A stretch of DNA of 64,000 nt. It comes from JASHPR01 sp963842355. GTDB lineage: Bacteria; Actinomycetota; Actinomycetes; Streptosporangiales; Streptosporangiaceae. Position numbers and translations under genes: made by a program. Location: the NCBI GenBank assembly GCA_963842355.1, contig CAWJGC010000003.1, positions 186,001 to 250,000 on the forward strand. Reading direction: 5' to 3'. This document shows positions 17,566 through 26,462 of this stretch, piece after piece; position 1 is the first letter of the stretch; every line of letters begins with the position of its first letter. The notes beneath the pieces were generated by a model that saw only the letters and a list, made by a program, of their open reading frames with translations, did not search any database and had not been told where the DNA came from.

Positions 17566-19491
17566 CTACCGGGGCCGGTGGGCTAAGTCTCTGCGCCCTG
17601 ACTTGCTGTCGCCGCGGGTCAGGCCCCGGAGCATCGCCCGGGTCTCCGGGTCGACCGAGTAGATCACGGTGCCGATCATCCCGCGTGTCAGCAGCACCTT
17701 GTAGACATTGCGGACCAGCCGATCGAATTGCCGATCGGAGACCTTGGTCAGGTTTCGGAAGTTAGGGTCACGGCTCGCGTCGCGAACCGCGACCCAGTGA
17801 TCGTCGCGCCAGACGAAGTCGGGACCGATGATCACGCCATTCCAGTCGTACTCGAACCCCTGGGCCGTGTAAACGCAGCCCACCTGACCGAACCCCGCCG
17901 GATCCGTCGCCCACAGGGGCGATGGCGGTGCTCCGCCGATGGCCCGCTCCCCCCGCAAGTTCCACGGCCTGGACCAGTCGCCGATCACCACGTCCGGCAC
18001 GAGCGACCCATCAGCACGCGGATCGCTCCACGGCCAGCAGTAGCCCGCTGCCATGCGAGCCCCGTAGCCGGCATCCAGACGCCGCTGAAGTGTCTGTTCC
18101 AGTTCATAGGGAGTATCGGCGATCTGAACTTCGAATGCCGGATCGCAGCACCACCTAATGGGACCGCCGGGATCGAGGCCTAGGAGCCGGTCAACCCACT
18201 CCAGGTAATCCGCGCTGCCGCCACAGCGAAAGTACGTGTCGAGAGAAATCCTATGGACCCTGATTCCCCGTTCCTCGGCATGCACCTCAATGTCGCGTAC
18301 CGTGCCGAGTTCGCCGGGCTTAACCACCTGGTTCTCGTCCAGCAGGAACACCGGCACCCGGGCGGCTGCCATGAGCTCGTCAATCTGCGGCCGACCGCTG
18401 CGGAACCTAGCCGCGGTAAACCGGTCGGCGGAGGTTTCCCTGATCCGGTGCGCTTCGTCGCAGATAAGCACATCGATACCGTTGCGGTCGGCGTCGATGA
18501 ACTGGTTGAAGTACTTGAACAGGCTCTGGACACGGCGGGAGCCTTGGCCAGCGACCTTACGCAGAGTCTGGGTAAATGACCGGGATCCGGTAGCGTGCAG
18601 GACGCTCCACCCCCGGCGGGCCAGTTCACCGAGGAGCGACAAGGCGATCACGCTCTTGCCGGTACCGGGCCCGCCGCTGACAACGATGACGGTCTTGGAA
18701 TCGCCTGCCCGGGCCAACTCGACGGCATGTATGACCAGATTGAACGCCAACTTCTGCTCGTCCAGCAGGACAAATTGCTCCCGCTCGCGGATCTCAGCTG
18801 CAGCCACGGTCAGTAGCTGCGTGCTCGGGGAGATTCGAGATCCGAGCAGCATGTCGGCGTACGGAGCTCCCCTGACCTGCGGCGCGAGACGAGACCGCAG
18901 GTAGTCCGTGAACTCGCCGCGGCGCTCGCCGGTGAACATGCGAGCATGGCCGGATTCGGCAAGACGCCGTAGTGGGGCGACATCCCGCTCGGTCGCGTTG
19001 TGCAGGTACGCCACGCCGGACAGCGCATCGGGCTGGTCCCGCAGGGCTGTCACGTAGTCGGCCAGGTAGTCGCAGTAGCCGCGAACCTGCTCCAGCGGAT
19101 GGGGTTGCGGGCTTCGCCCGTAGCCAGCCACCACGACCGTGGTCGGATCGTTCTCAAAGAGGTCCGCGCCACCCCATTGCTTTAGCTCGACCACTACGTA
19201 CGAAGGCGCACCCGTGCGCGGGTGCTGGCCGGCCAGGATCGCATCGGCCCGCTTGCTGGTGAGCGGAAGCCGGTACTCGACGAGGACCTCCACGTCGCCC
19301 AGCCCGGCCTGGACCAGGTCCTGTGCGAGCAACGGAAGGCTCCGCCGCCACGACCTGACCTCACCCGGCGACGGCCGCTGACCATGCTTGATAAGCATCT
19401 GCTGCAGCATCGCCTCGGCCACGCTGCCGCTGGGCGCAATCCCAGCCAGGCCGGCGGCCGAATGCCGGAGCAGCATCGAACAAGCCCCCAC
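17566..19491 (-). CDS. DUF2075-type DNA/RNA helicase with N-terminal PD-(D/E)XK-like nuclease
   Basis: A 641-residue protein. Residues 60-140 show a restriction-endonuclease-like core: an acidic residue in RADAIL (D83), the strand SYVVVELKQW (E102, K104) and a QxxxY helix (Q135-Y139). Residues 265-640 form a superfamily-1-like helicase: Walker A VSGGPGTGKS (272-281), the ICDEAHR Walker B, FLLDENQVV motif III, YTAQGFEYDWNGVIIG motif V-like, and KVLLTRGMIGTVIY as motif VI. This is the DUF2075 (Schlafen-like) helicase family, common in defence islands. ATG at 19476 (MLLRHSA) is an alternative start. It stands alone; partners are not apparent. Confidence 0.8.
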   Translation of the reverse strand: MGACSMLLRHSAAGLAGIAPSGSVAEAMLQQMLIKHGQRPSPGEVRSWRRSLPLLAQDLVQAGLGDVEVLVEYRLPLTSKRADAILAGQHPRTGAPSYVVVELKQWGGADLFENDPTTVVVAGYGRSPQPHPLEQVRGYCDYLADYVTALRDQPDALSGVAYLHNATERDVAPLRRLAESGHARMFTGERRGEFTDYLRSRLAPQVRGAPYADMLLGSRISPSTQLLTVAAAEIREREQFVLLDEQKLAFNLVIHAVELARAGDSKTVIVVSGGPGTGKSVIALSLLGELARRGWSVLHATGSRSFTQTLRKVAGQGSRRVQSLFKYFNQFIDADRNGIDVLICDEAHRIRETSADRFTAARFRSGRPQIDELMAAARVPVFLLDENQVVKPGELGTVRDIEVHAEERGIRVHRISLDTYFRCGGSADYLEWVDRLLGLDPGGPIRWCCDPAFEVQIADTPYELEQTLQRRLDAGYGARMAAGYCWPWSDPRADGSLVPDVVIGDWSRPWNLRGERAIGGAPPSPLWATDPAGFGQVGCVYTAQGFEYDWNGVIIGPDFVWRDDHWVAVRDASRDPNFRNLTKVSDRQFDRLVRNVYKVLLTRGMIGTVIYSVDPETRAMLRGLTRGDSKSGRRDLAHRPR

Positions 19492-19716
19492 GCAGCACGA
19501 ATGGATCGCGCGGGTGGGGGCATGTCCGGGTCACCGCCTTCTGGATGCGGGACGCGAAAGCCCGTCGGGCCGCAGTGCTACTGAGAATAGCGGCCGCGCG
19601 GCCGATTCCGGGTCGACGTGGGATGCCTCAAGGGTGGCCTACCTCGAGGTTCTCCGCGACGCACCAGGCAGTCGATCGACCCTTCCGAACGGCTTCCGCC
19701 GAGACTGGCCGTACGC

Positions 19717-20022
19717 CTACAGCGCCGGTCATGTAGCCGGTTCCCGTAGTCGGGCGAAGCCCGCGAAGCCGCCTATGCCTCGTCTTCAGCGATGAATGCG
19801 GAGTTGCTGTACATGGGTGTACACCAAACTCACTTTCATGCGGCCGGGGATGCCCGGGGATGCCGGAGCGGCGGCCCGACGGCCGGGACGAAGGCCCCGA
19901 AACGGGGCAAAAGTGCACTGCGGTGGCCGGCGGCTGGCCTGGAGCCTGCGCCCCGGGGGGCCAGCGGCCGTCGCTGCCTGACTGTCAGCGACGGCCAGGG
20001 GCCAGCCGCGTTGTTGACTGGC
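19717..20022 (+). repeat. Intergenic repeat family, copy A
   Basis: Begins with CTACAGCGCCGGTCATGTAG (19717-19736), which differs at two positions from the 20-bp ends of the nearby IS1182-like element. It continues through CCCGCGAAG, GATGAATG, a hairpin around ATGGGTGTACACC (about 19813), GGCCGGGACGAAG, GGGGCAAAAG and ends near CCGCGTTGTTGACTGGC. The same order of blocks recurs near 35.8, 45.2 and 53.9 kb. Open frames in this stretch are not conserved between copies. The gap 19492-20062 contains only this element and no gene. Confidence 0.7.
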
Positions 20023-20062
20023 TGTCAGCGACGGCGAGCCGTTCCGGCGCTGCGGCGAACGG

Positions 20063-21791
20063 CTAGAGCGCCGGTCAAGTAGCGGGCCTGGATTCGGGCG
20101 TGGCGGCGGCGGACTGTGGGTGTGTGTGCTAGTTCCTGTTCGTAGCGGGTGGTGATGTCCTGGCTATGAGCAGGGAGGTTGCTGATGCGTCCGGTTGTCT
20201 GGCGTCCGCCGGTCGAGCCGTCGCCGGCGGAGCAGGCGGTGATCAGGGCGGTGCGGCGGGCGCGGTTGTTTGTGTTCTTGCGCGAGCACCGGCATGAGCT
20301 GTTCGACGAGGAGTTCCAGGCCAGGCTGGCAGCGACGTACGTGGACAGCCCGAAGGGGCATCCGCCGGTGCCGCCGGCGAGGCTGGCGCTGGCCACGATC
20401 TTGCAGGCGTATACCGGAGTGTCCGATGACGAGGTGATCGAGGCGACGGTGATGGACCGGCGCTGGCAGCTGGCGCTGGATTGCCTGGATGCCGGTCACG
20501 CGCCGTTTTCGAAGGGCACGCTGGTGGGGTTCCGCAAGCGGCTGATCAGGCAGAACCTGGACCGGGCGCTGGTGGACCGCACCGTGGAGCTGGCCAGGAC
20601 GACAGGGGGGTTCGGGGCGCGGGCGCTGCGGGCGGCGCTGGATTCCTCCCCGTTGTGGGGGGCGGGCCGGGTGGAGGACACGATCAACTTGATGGGACAC
20701 GCCCTGCGCAGGGCCCTGGGCGTGATCGCGGTCTCGCAGGGGCGGGGGCAGGCCGCGGGGATGGCCGTCGTGGCGGCGCAGGCGGGAGTGCCGGCCCTGG
20801 CCGCCTCCAGCCTGAAGGCCGCCCTGGATGCGGACTGGGACAACGGCGCCGCCCGGGATGCGGCGCTGGCCCGCGTGCTGGGCTTCCTCGATCAGGTCGA
20901 GGCCTTCGTCGCCGGCTATGCCGGGGAGCAGACCGCGGCCGCGGCGGTCGCCGTGGCCCGCCAGGTCCGCGACCAGGACGTCGACCTGGCTGGCGTGGCA
21001 CCGGTCCTGCGCCGCGGCGTGGCCACAGACCGGCGGATCAGCGTGGAAGACGCCGACATGCGCCACGGGCGCAAAAGCAGGTCGGTGCTGTTCAACGGGT
21101 ACAAGCGGCACGTGCTGCGTGACCTGGACACCGGCCTGATCCCGGCCGTGGGCATCACTGCTGCCAACGCCCCGGAGGCCAGCGTCACCGATTCCATCGC
21201 CGCTGATCTAGACGCTGCCGGGCACCGCCTGGCCGAGCTGCACATCGACCGGGCCTACCTGTCCTCGGACCTGGTCCGCGACCGCGGGCCGGACCTGGCG
21301 ATCTACTGCAAGGCCTGGCGGGTCCGCAACGTCTCCGGCCGCTACGCCAAGGACCAGTTCACCCTCGACTTCGGCTCCGGGCAGCTGACCTGCCCCGCCG
21401 GGGTGGCCATGCCGTTCACGCCCGGCAAGACGGTGCGCTTCCCGAAAGCCACCTGCGCGACCTGCCCGCTGCGGGACCGCTGCACCGCAAGCCCGGCCGG
21501 GCGCAGCATCGCGATCCACCCCGACGAGGCGCTGCTGGCCGAGCTGCGCCAGCGCCAGGCCACCCCCGGCGGGCGGGCGAAACTACGCGAGCGGGTCCAG
21601 GTCGAGCACGCCCTGGCCCACGTCGGCCACTGGCAAGGCCGCCGCGCCCGCTACATCGGCACCCGCAAGAACCTCTTCGACCTGCGCCGCGTCGCCGTGG
21701 TCCACAACCTGCACGTCATCGCCCGCCAGCAAACCGCCGGAAGCGAGGGCTACGAGCTGGCCGCCTGACGACTACTTGACCGGCGCTCTAG
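20063..21791 (+). mobile_element. IS1182-like insertion sequence, complete
   Basis: A single transposase gene is enclosed by perfect 20-bp terminal inverted repeats: CTAGAGCGCCGGTCAAGTAG at 20063-20082 and its complement at 21772-21791. The outermost CTAG is itself a palindrome, so it may be the target duplicated on insertion; no longer target duplication is visible. Total length about 1.73 kb, normal for the family. The intact ends and frame suggest recent activity. Confidence 0.88.
20185..21768 (+). CDS. IS1182-family transposase
   Basis: A 527-residue transposase. ATG 20185 follows GGGAGG at a good distance. The N-terminal DUF772-like domain reads HELFDEEFQARLAATY and PPVPPARLALATILQAYTGVSDDEV. 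The DDE catalytic core follows: RAALDSSPLWGAGRVEDT (first Asp, D-S-S), LAELHIDRAYLSSDLV (second Asp), and the C-terminal RERVQVEHALAHVGHWQGRRARYIGTRKNLFDLRR with the conserved Glu and YxGxxKNxF signature. Cysteines in CATCPLRDRCTAS form the family zinc-like knuckle between core parts. No frameshift or stop, so it is probably functional. Confidence 0.92.
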   Translation: MRPVVWRPPVEPSPAEQAVIRAVRRARLFVFLREHRHELFDEEFQARLAATYVDSPKGHPPVPPARLALATILQAYTGVSDDEVIEATVMDRRWQLALDCLDAGHAPFSKGTLVGFRKRLIRQNLDRALVDRTVELARTTGGFGARALRAALDSSPLWGAGRVEDTINLMGHALRRALGVIAVSQGRGQAAGMAVVAAQAGVPALAASSLKAALDADWDNGAARDAALARVLGFLDQVEAFVAGYAGEQTAAAAVAVARQVRDQDVDLAGVAPVLRRGVATDRRISVEDADMRHGRKSRSVLFNGYKRHVLRDLDTGLIPAVGITAANAPEASVTDSIAADLDAAGHRLAELHIDRAYLSSDLVRDRGPDLAIYCKAWRVRNVSGRYAKDQFTLDFGSGQLTCPAGVAMPFTPGKTVRFPKATCATCPLRDRCTASPAGRSIAIHPDEALLAELRQRQATPGGRAKLRERVQVEHALAHVGHWQGRRARYIGTRKNLFDLRRVAVVHNLHVIARQQTAGSEGYELAA

Positions 21792-21994
21792 GACGTCCGG
21801 CAATACCCGGCAAGGACGGAATGCCCGGCAAGCCGCTCAGCCGGTGGTGGGGGTCAGGTCAAGCTGGTGCCCCCGCCCCGAAAGGCCTGGCGGGCTACTG
21901 CGGCATCGGCCGCAAGCGCTGAGGACCTGCCCCGCGCCAGCTCCGGTTCCGCCGTCCGGCATGCGCATAATGGCGGAAGTCAGAGGAGGTCGCC

Positions 21995-23872
21995 ATGCCA
22001 CCCGCCGCCGTGCCGCCCCCCGGCGGACCGCCCGTCACGGGCGACGAGGTGACGGCGCGCGCGCCGCTGACCGGCACGGTCATCAGCATCGCCGTCGGCC
22101 CCGGCGACCCGGTCAGGCCGGGCGAAGAGCTCCTGGTCCTCGAGTCCATGAAGATGGAGCACGCCGTAGTCTCCGACGATGCCGGAAAGATCCAGAACGT
22201 AACGGTGCGGGTCGGCGAGACGGTCACGGCCGGAACGCCGCTCGTGGTCATCGAACCCAGCGAGCACGACGGCCCCGGCGGCCGCCAGCTTGCCGAGGCC
22301 GACCTCGGCGAGATCCGCCCCGACCTCGGTGAGGCGATCCAGCGCCATCACATCGGCTCCGACGAATACCGCCGGGTCGCGACCGAGCGGCGCCACGCGG
22401 AAGGGCGCCGGACCGCCCGCGAGAACATCTGCGACCTGGTCGACGACGGCAGCTTCGTCGAGTACGGCGCGCTGGCCATCGCCGCCCAGCGCCGGCGCCG
22501 CTCGCTGGACGACCTGATCGAGCGGACGCCGGCCGACGGGCTGGTGGCGGGCACGGCGACCGTCGGCGGCACGCCGGTCGCGGTGATGTCCTACGACTAC
22601 ACGGTGCTGGCCGGCACGCAGGGCATCCAGAACCACCGCAAGACCGACCGCCTTCTGGAGCTCGCCCGGCGCGAGCGCCTCGCGGTCGTGATCTTCGCCG
22701 AGGGCGGGGGCGGCCGCCCGGGCGACACCGACACCTCCGGGGTCGCGCACCTGGACGTGACCACGTTCCGGCTGCTCGCCGGGCTGAACGGGCACGTGCC
22801 GCTGGTGGCGATCGTGTCCGGCTACTGCTTCGCGGGCAACGCCGCGCTGGCCGGCGCGTGCGACGTGATCATCGCAACCGAGGGCAGCAGCCTCGGCATG
22901 GGCGGGCCGGCCATGATCGAGGGCGGCGGGCTCGGCACGGTCGCGGCCGGCGACGTCGGGCCGATGTCCGTGCAGGTACCCAACGGCGTGGTCGACGTGC
23001 TCGCCCGCGACGACGCCGCCGCGGCCGCGGCCGCGCGGCAGTACCTGCGCTACTTCGCGGGCCCGGACGACCAGGCCGCCGAACACGCCGACCAGCGCGT
23101 GCTGCGCCACCTGGTGCCCGAGAACCGGGTCCGCGCCTACGACATCCGCCCGGTCATCGAGGCGGTCTTCGACCCGGGCACCGTGCTCGAGCTGCGCCCG
23201 GAGTTCGGCGTCGGCATCATCACCGCGCTGGCCATGCTGGGCGGCCGCCCGGTCGGGGTGATCGCGAACAACCCGCGCCATCTTGGCGGGGCCATCGACG
23301 GCGAGGCAGCGGACAAGGCGACCCGGTTCCTGGAACTGTGCGAGTCCCACCGGATAGCGATCGTGTCCCTGCTGGACACGCCGGGGTTCATGGTGGGCCC
23401 GCAAGCCGAGAAGACGGCGACGGTGCGCCGGTTCGGCGCGATGTTCGTGGCCGGCGCCCGGCTGACCGTACCGGTCTGCGCCGTCGTCCTGCGCAAGTCC
23501 TACGGCCTCGGCGCGATGGCCATGGCCGGCGGTGACCTGAAGGCGCCGCTGCTGTGCGTGGCCTGGCCGACCGGGGAGTTCGGTGGGATGGGCCTGGAGG
23601 GAGCGGTGCGGCTGGGCTACCGCAGGGAACTGGACGCGATCGCCGACCCGGCCGAGCGCCAGCAGCGCTACGAGCAGCTCGTGGCCGCGTACTACGAACG
23701 GGGCAAGGCGCTGAGCACCGCGGCAGCGTTCGAGATCGACGACGTGATCGACCCGGCCGACACGCGTCCCGTCCTGATCGCCTCCCTGGCCCGGGCCAGG
23801 CGCCAGCCGCCTCATCCGGCCAGGATGGAGCGGCTTACCGGCCGTGGTAAACCGGCGTGCGCTGCTCGGTGA
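21995..23872 (+). CDS. Biotin carboxyl carrier-carboxyltransferase fusion (acyl-CoA carboxylase beta subunit type)
   Basis: A 625-residue protein. ATG 21995 follows an AGAGGAGG ribosome site. Residues about 20-85 form a biotinyl domain with the lysine-containing ESMKMEH motif. The remainder is a carboxyltransferase domain of the acetyl/propionyl-CoA carboxylase beta class: an N-half (ARENICDLVDDGSFVEYG, VAVMSYDYTVLAGTQG, LVAIVSGYCFAGNAALAGACD) and C-half (VFDPGTVLELRPEFGVGIITALAMLGGRPVG, SLLDTPGFMVGPQAEKTATVRR). No biotin carboxylase domain is present here or next door, so that subunit must be encoded elsewhere. It converges with the crotonase gene, overlapping it tail to tail by 38 bases. 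Confidence 0.85.
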   Translation: MPPAAVPPPGGPPVTGDEVTARAPLTGTVISIAVGPGDPVRPGEELLVLESMKMEHAVVSDDAGKIQNVTVRVGETVTAGTPLVVIEPSEHDGPGGRQLAEADLGEIRPDLGEAIQRHHIGSDEYRRVATERRHAEGRRTARENICDLVDDGSFVEYGALAIAAQRRRRSLDDLIERTPADGLVAGTATVGGTPVAVMSYDYTVLAGTQGIQNHRKTDRLLELARRERLAVVIFAEGGGGRPGDTDTSGVAHLDVTTFRLLAGLNGHVPLVAIVSGYCFAGNAALAGACDVIIATEGSSLGMGGPAMIEGGGLGTVAAGDVGPMSVQVPNGVVDVLARDDAAAAAAARQYLRYFAGPDDQAAEHADQRVLRHLVPENRVRAYDIRPVIEAVFDPGTVLELRPEFGVGIITALAMLGGRPVGVIANNPRHLGGAIDGEAADKATRFLELCESHRIAIVSLLDTPGFMVGPQAEKTATVRRFGAMFVAGARLTVPVCAVVLRKSYGLGAMAMAGGDLKAPLLCVAWPTGEFGGMGLEGAVRLGYRRELDAIADPAERQQRYEQLVAAYYERGKALSTAAAFEIDDVIDPADTRPVLIASLARARRQPPHPARMERLTGRGKPACAAR

Positions 23873-24626
23873 GCGCGCGCACGGCCTCGCCGAAGTCCTG
23901 CGTCGTCATCAGGCGCGCCAGCTCGGGCCGCAGGGCCGGGAAGGCCGCCGCCTCACCCTCCTGTTCGTAACGGTGCACGGCCGTGATGGTCGCGCGTATC
24001 CCGAGCGGCGCCGCCGTGGCGATCTTGCGCGCGAGCTCCAGCGCGCGTTCCAGCTGCTGCCCGGGCGGGGTAACGGCTTGGACCAGTCCGTAGCGCTGGG
24101 CTTCCTGTGCGCTCCAGGCCTCGCCGGTCAGCATGAGCCGCATGGCATTGCCGTGACCGATCTCGCGCACCAGCCGCACGGTGGCGCCGCCGCCGGGGTA
24201 TAGCCCCAGCAGCGCCTCGTCCTGCGCGAAGACCGTGTCGCTGGCCGCCACGCGCACGTCTGCCGCCAGGAAGAGCTCGTGACCGACGCGCTTGGTCTGG
24301 CCCTGAACGGCGACGACCAGCGGCTTGGTGCGGCGCGGCGGCGTCATGTCCAGCGGGTCCAGGATGTCGGTCCGCGGCGTGGCCGCGGGAAAGGTGCCTG
24401 CCTGTGCCGCCGCCCCGTAGGCCGCGAGGTCCAGCGCCGGGACGAAGTCGGGACCGGTGGCGTACAGCACCCCCACCCGGAGCTCGTCGTCGTGCTCCAG
24501 CTGGTACAGCGCCTGCCCGAGCGCGACGTAGGTCGGCGGGTCGAGGCGGTTGTTCGCCTCCGGGCGGTTGATGCCGATGAGCAGGATGCCGCCGTCGCGG
24601 CGCTCCACCAGGACTGTCGATTCCAT
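23835..24626 (-). CDS. Enoyl-CoA hydratase/isomerase (crotonase) family protein
   Basis: A 263-residue protein. ATG 24626 lies nine bases from an AGGAGG; a GTG six bases upstream is too close. The crotonase fold is visible: ILLIGINRPEANNRLD at the N-terminus, the first oxyanion-hole segment FVPALDLAAYG, PLVVAVQGQTKRVGHELFLAADVRVAA (second oxyanion segment), and GLYPGGGATVRLVREIGHGNAMRLMLTGEAWSAQEAQRYGLV. Typical glutamates of hydratases are replaced (QTKRVGHE, LGLYPGGG), so the reaction may not be hydration. It is adjacent to an acyl-CoA carboxylase-type gene, suggesting acyl-CoA metabolism. Confidence 0.85.
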   Translation of the reverse strand: MESTVLVERRDGGILLIGINRPEANNRLDPPTYVALGQALYQLEHDDELRVGVLYATGPDFVPALDLAAYGAAAQAGTFPAATPRTDILDPLDMTPPRRTKPLVVAVQGQTKRVGHELFLAADVRVAASDTVFAQDEALLGLYPGGGATVRLVREIGHGNAMRLMLTGEAWSAQEAQRYGLVQAVTPPGQQLERALELARKIATAAPLGIRATITAVHRYEQEGEAAAFPALRPELARLMTTQDFGEAVRALTEQRTPVYHGR

Positions 24627-24734
24627 GTGCACGTACCTCCTACCCTGATGACAAATGAGGCGGGGCCGAATCGACAGTCCGGAGGTGTCGATCCCGGCCT
24701 TTCCCGTTTGTCGGCGTAGCAGGAGGTCAAACGA

Positions 24735-25106
24735 ATGAAGTACATCCTGCTCTTTTGCGGCACCCGCGACAGCGCCGGGCCCGCGAGCTCGCCGGAGGAC
24801 GTCCAGCGCACCTACGCCGACGTCGGCGACTGGCTCACCCGCAACAGCTCCAGGATCGGCTCGATCCACCAGCTGCAGCCGCCCGACACCGCCACCACGG
24901 TCCTGCTGCAGGGCCAGCGCCGGCCCGTCGTCAAGGACGGCCCGTTCCTGGAGGGCAAGGAGCTGGTCGGAGGCTATTGCGAGATCGACGTGGCCGACCT
25001 CGACGAGGCGCTGGAGCTGGCGAAGACCTGGCCGGGCCGGACCCAGGCGGTCGAGATCAGGCCGGTCGTCCCGCACGACCTGCCGACCCAGCTGGACCGG
25101 CCGTGA
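24735..25106 (+). CDS. YCII-related (DGPF-domain) protein
   Basis: A 123-residue protein with the YCII signature: MKYILLFCGT at the N-terminus, then VVKDGPFLEGKELVGGYCEIDVADLDEALELAKTWPG. ATG 24735 follows GCAGGAGG. Proteins of this family are encoded next to ECF42-type sigma factors in many actinomycetes, as here, where the GTG start of the sigma gene overlaps its stop by four bases (GTGA). The biochemical role is unknown; the family is thought to act as accessory to the sigma factor. Confidence 0.88.
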   Translation: MKYILLFCGTRDSAGPASSPEDVQRTYADVGDWLTRNSSRIGSIHQLQPPDTATTVLLQGQRRPVVKDGPFLEGKELVGGYCEIDVADLDEALELAKTWPGRTQAVEIRPVVPHDLPTQLDRP

Positions 25107-26358
25107 CCGAGGCCGGCGAGGCCGGGCCGGGCCCGGAGGCGGCCCGGACCACGGCCTCGTCCGCGCAAGCGCACGCGGCCGTGACCGCGGCCTTCCGCGC
25201 GGAGGCCGGCCACCTGACCGCCTCGCTGGTGCGCAGCCTGGGCGACTTCGACCTGGCGGAGGAGAGTCTCCAGGAGGCGGTCGTCCAGGCCCTCGAGCAC
25301 TGGCCCCGGGAGGGGATCCCCAGCCGGCCTGGCGCCTGGCTGCTGACCGTGGCCCGGCGCCGGGCGCTGAACCAGCTGAGCCGCGACGCCCGCTACGCTG
25401 CCAAGCTCGCCCAACTGGTGCGCGAGCCGGCCCCGAGCCGGCTCCCGAGCCCGACAATCGCCTGCAGCTGGTCTTCACCTGCTGCCACCCGGCGCTGCGC
25501 CGCGAGTGGCAGGTGGCGCTCACACTGCGTGCTGTGTTCGGATTCACGACCGCCGAGATCGCCCGGGCCTTCGTCGCGTCCGAGGACGCGGTGGCGCAGC
25601 GCATCGTGCGTGCCAAGCGCAAGATCGCGAGCGCGGGCATCCCCTACCGCATGCCGGGCCCCGAGGAGCTGCCCGGTCGGCTGCCGGAGGTGCTCGCGGT
25701 GCTTTACCTGCTGTTCAACGAGGGCCATCTGACGACCTCGGGCAGCGGCTGGAGGCGCGACCTTTCGCAGGATGCGCTCTGGCTGACCGGCCTGCTGTGC
25801 CGCCTGCTGCCGGGGGAGCCCGAAGCCCTGGGCCTGCTGGCGCTCATGCGGCTGCACCTGGCCCGGGCCGAGGCCCGCTTCACCGGCACCGGCGACCTGG
25901 TGCGGCTGGCCGACCAGGACCGCTCGCTCTGGGACCACGACGCGATCCAGGAGGCGGTGGCCCTCATCGAGCGGGCGGCGGCCATGCGCCGGCCGGGCCC
26001 GTACCAGATCGAGTCGGCGATCGCGGCCTGCCACGCCGAGGCCCCGTCCTTCGAGTCGACGGACTGGGTACAGGTGGTCGCGCTCTACGACCTGCTCCTG
26101 GAGATAGAGCCCTCGCCGGTCGTCAGGCTCAACCGTGCCCTCGCGATCTGGCCGGTGGCAGGAGCGCAGGCGGCCTTGCGCGAGCTGGACCGGCTGGCCA
26201 CCGAACTCGGCGACTACCACATCTACCATGCGGCCCGAGGCGAGCTGCTCTCGGAGACGGGCCGCGACGATCAGGCGCGGGCCGCGCGGCTGAAGGCGCA
26301 CGACCTGACCCGCAACCAGGCAGAACGGGCGCTCCTGCGCCAGCGGCTCCTGCTCTGA
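25103..26358 (+). pseudogene. ECF42-type RNA polymerase sigma factor, frameshifted
   Basis: Starts at GTG 25103, overlapping the YCII stop. The first part has sigma region 2 (FRAEAGHLTASLVRSLGDFDLAEESLQEAVVQALEHW and GAWLLTVARRRALNQLSR). Near 25430-25440 the frame shifts by one base within GAGCCGGCCCC-GAGCCGGCTCCC. The other frame continues with DNRLQLVFTCCHPALRREW, sigma region 4 (LRAVFGFTTAEIARAFVASEDAVAQRIVRAKRKI) and the long C-terminal extension of about 200 residues (LAVLYLLFNEGH to NQAERALLRQRLL) typical of ECF42 proteins. One inserted base would restore about 418 residues. A real mutation or an assembly error cannot be told apart here. Confidence 0.8.
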
Positions 26359-26462
26359 CGGCGCCCCCAGGGAAAGGCCGCATGTCCTCCAGCCAGGCCC
26401 GGGTGCTCTTGCTGTCGTGGCTGGACAGGTTGCATGCCCAGCGGCTTCGGTAACTTGTGCTC

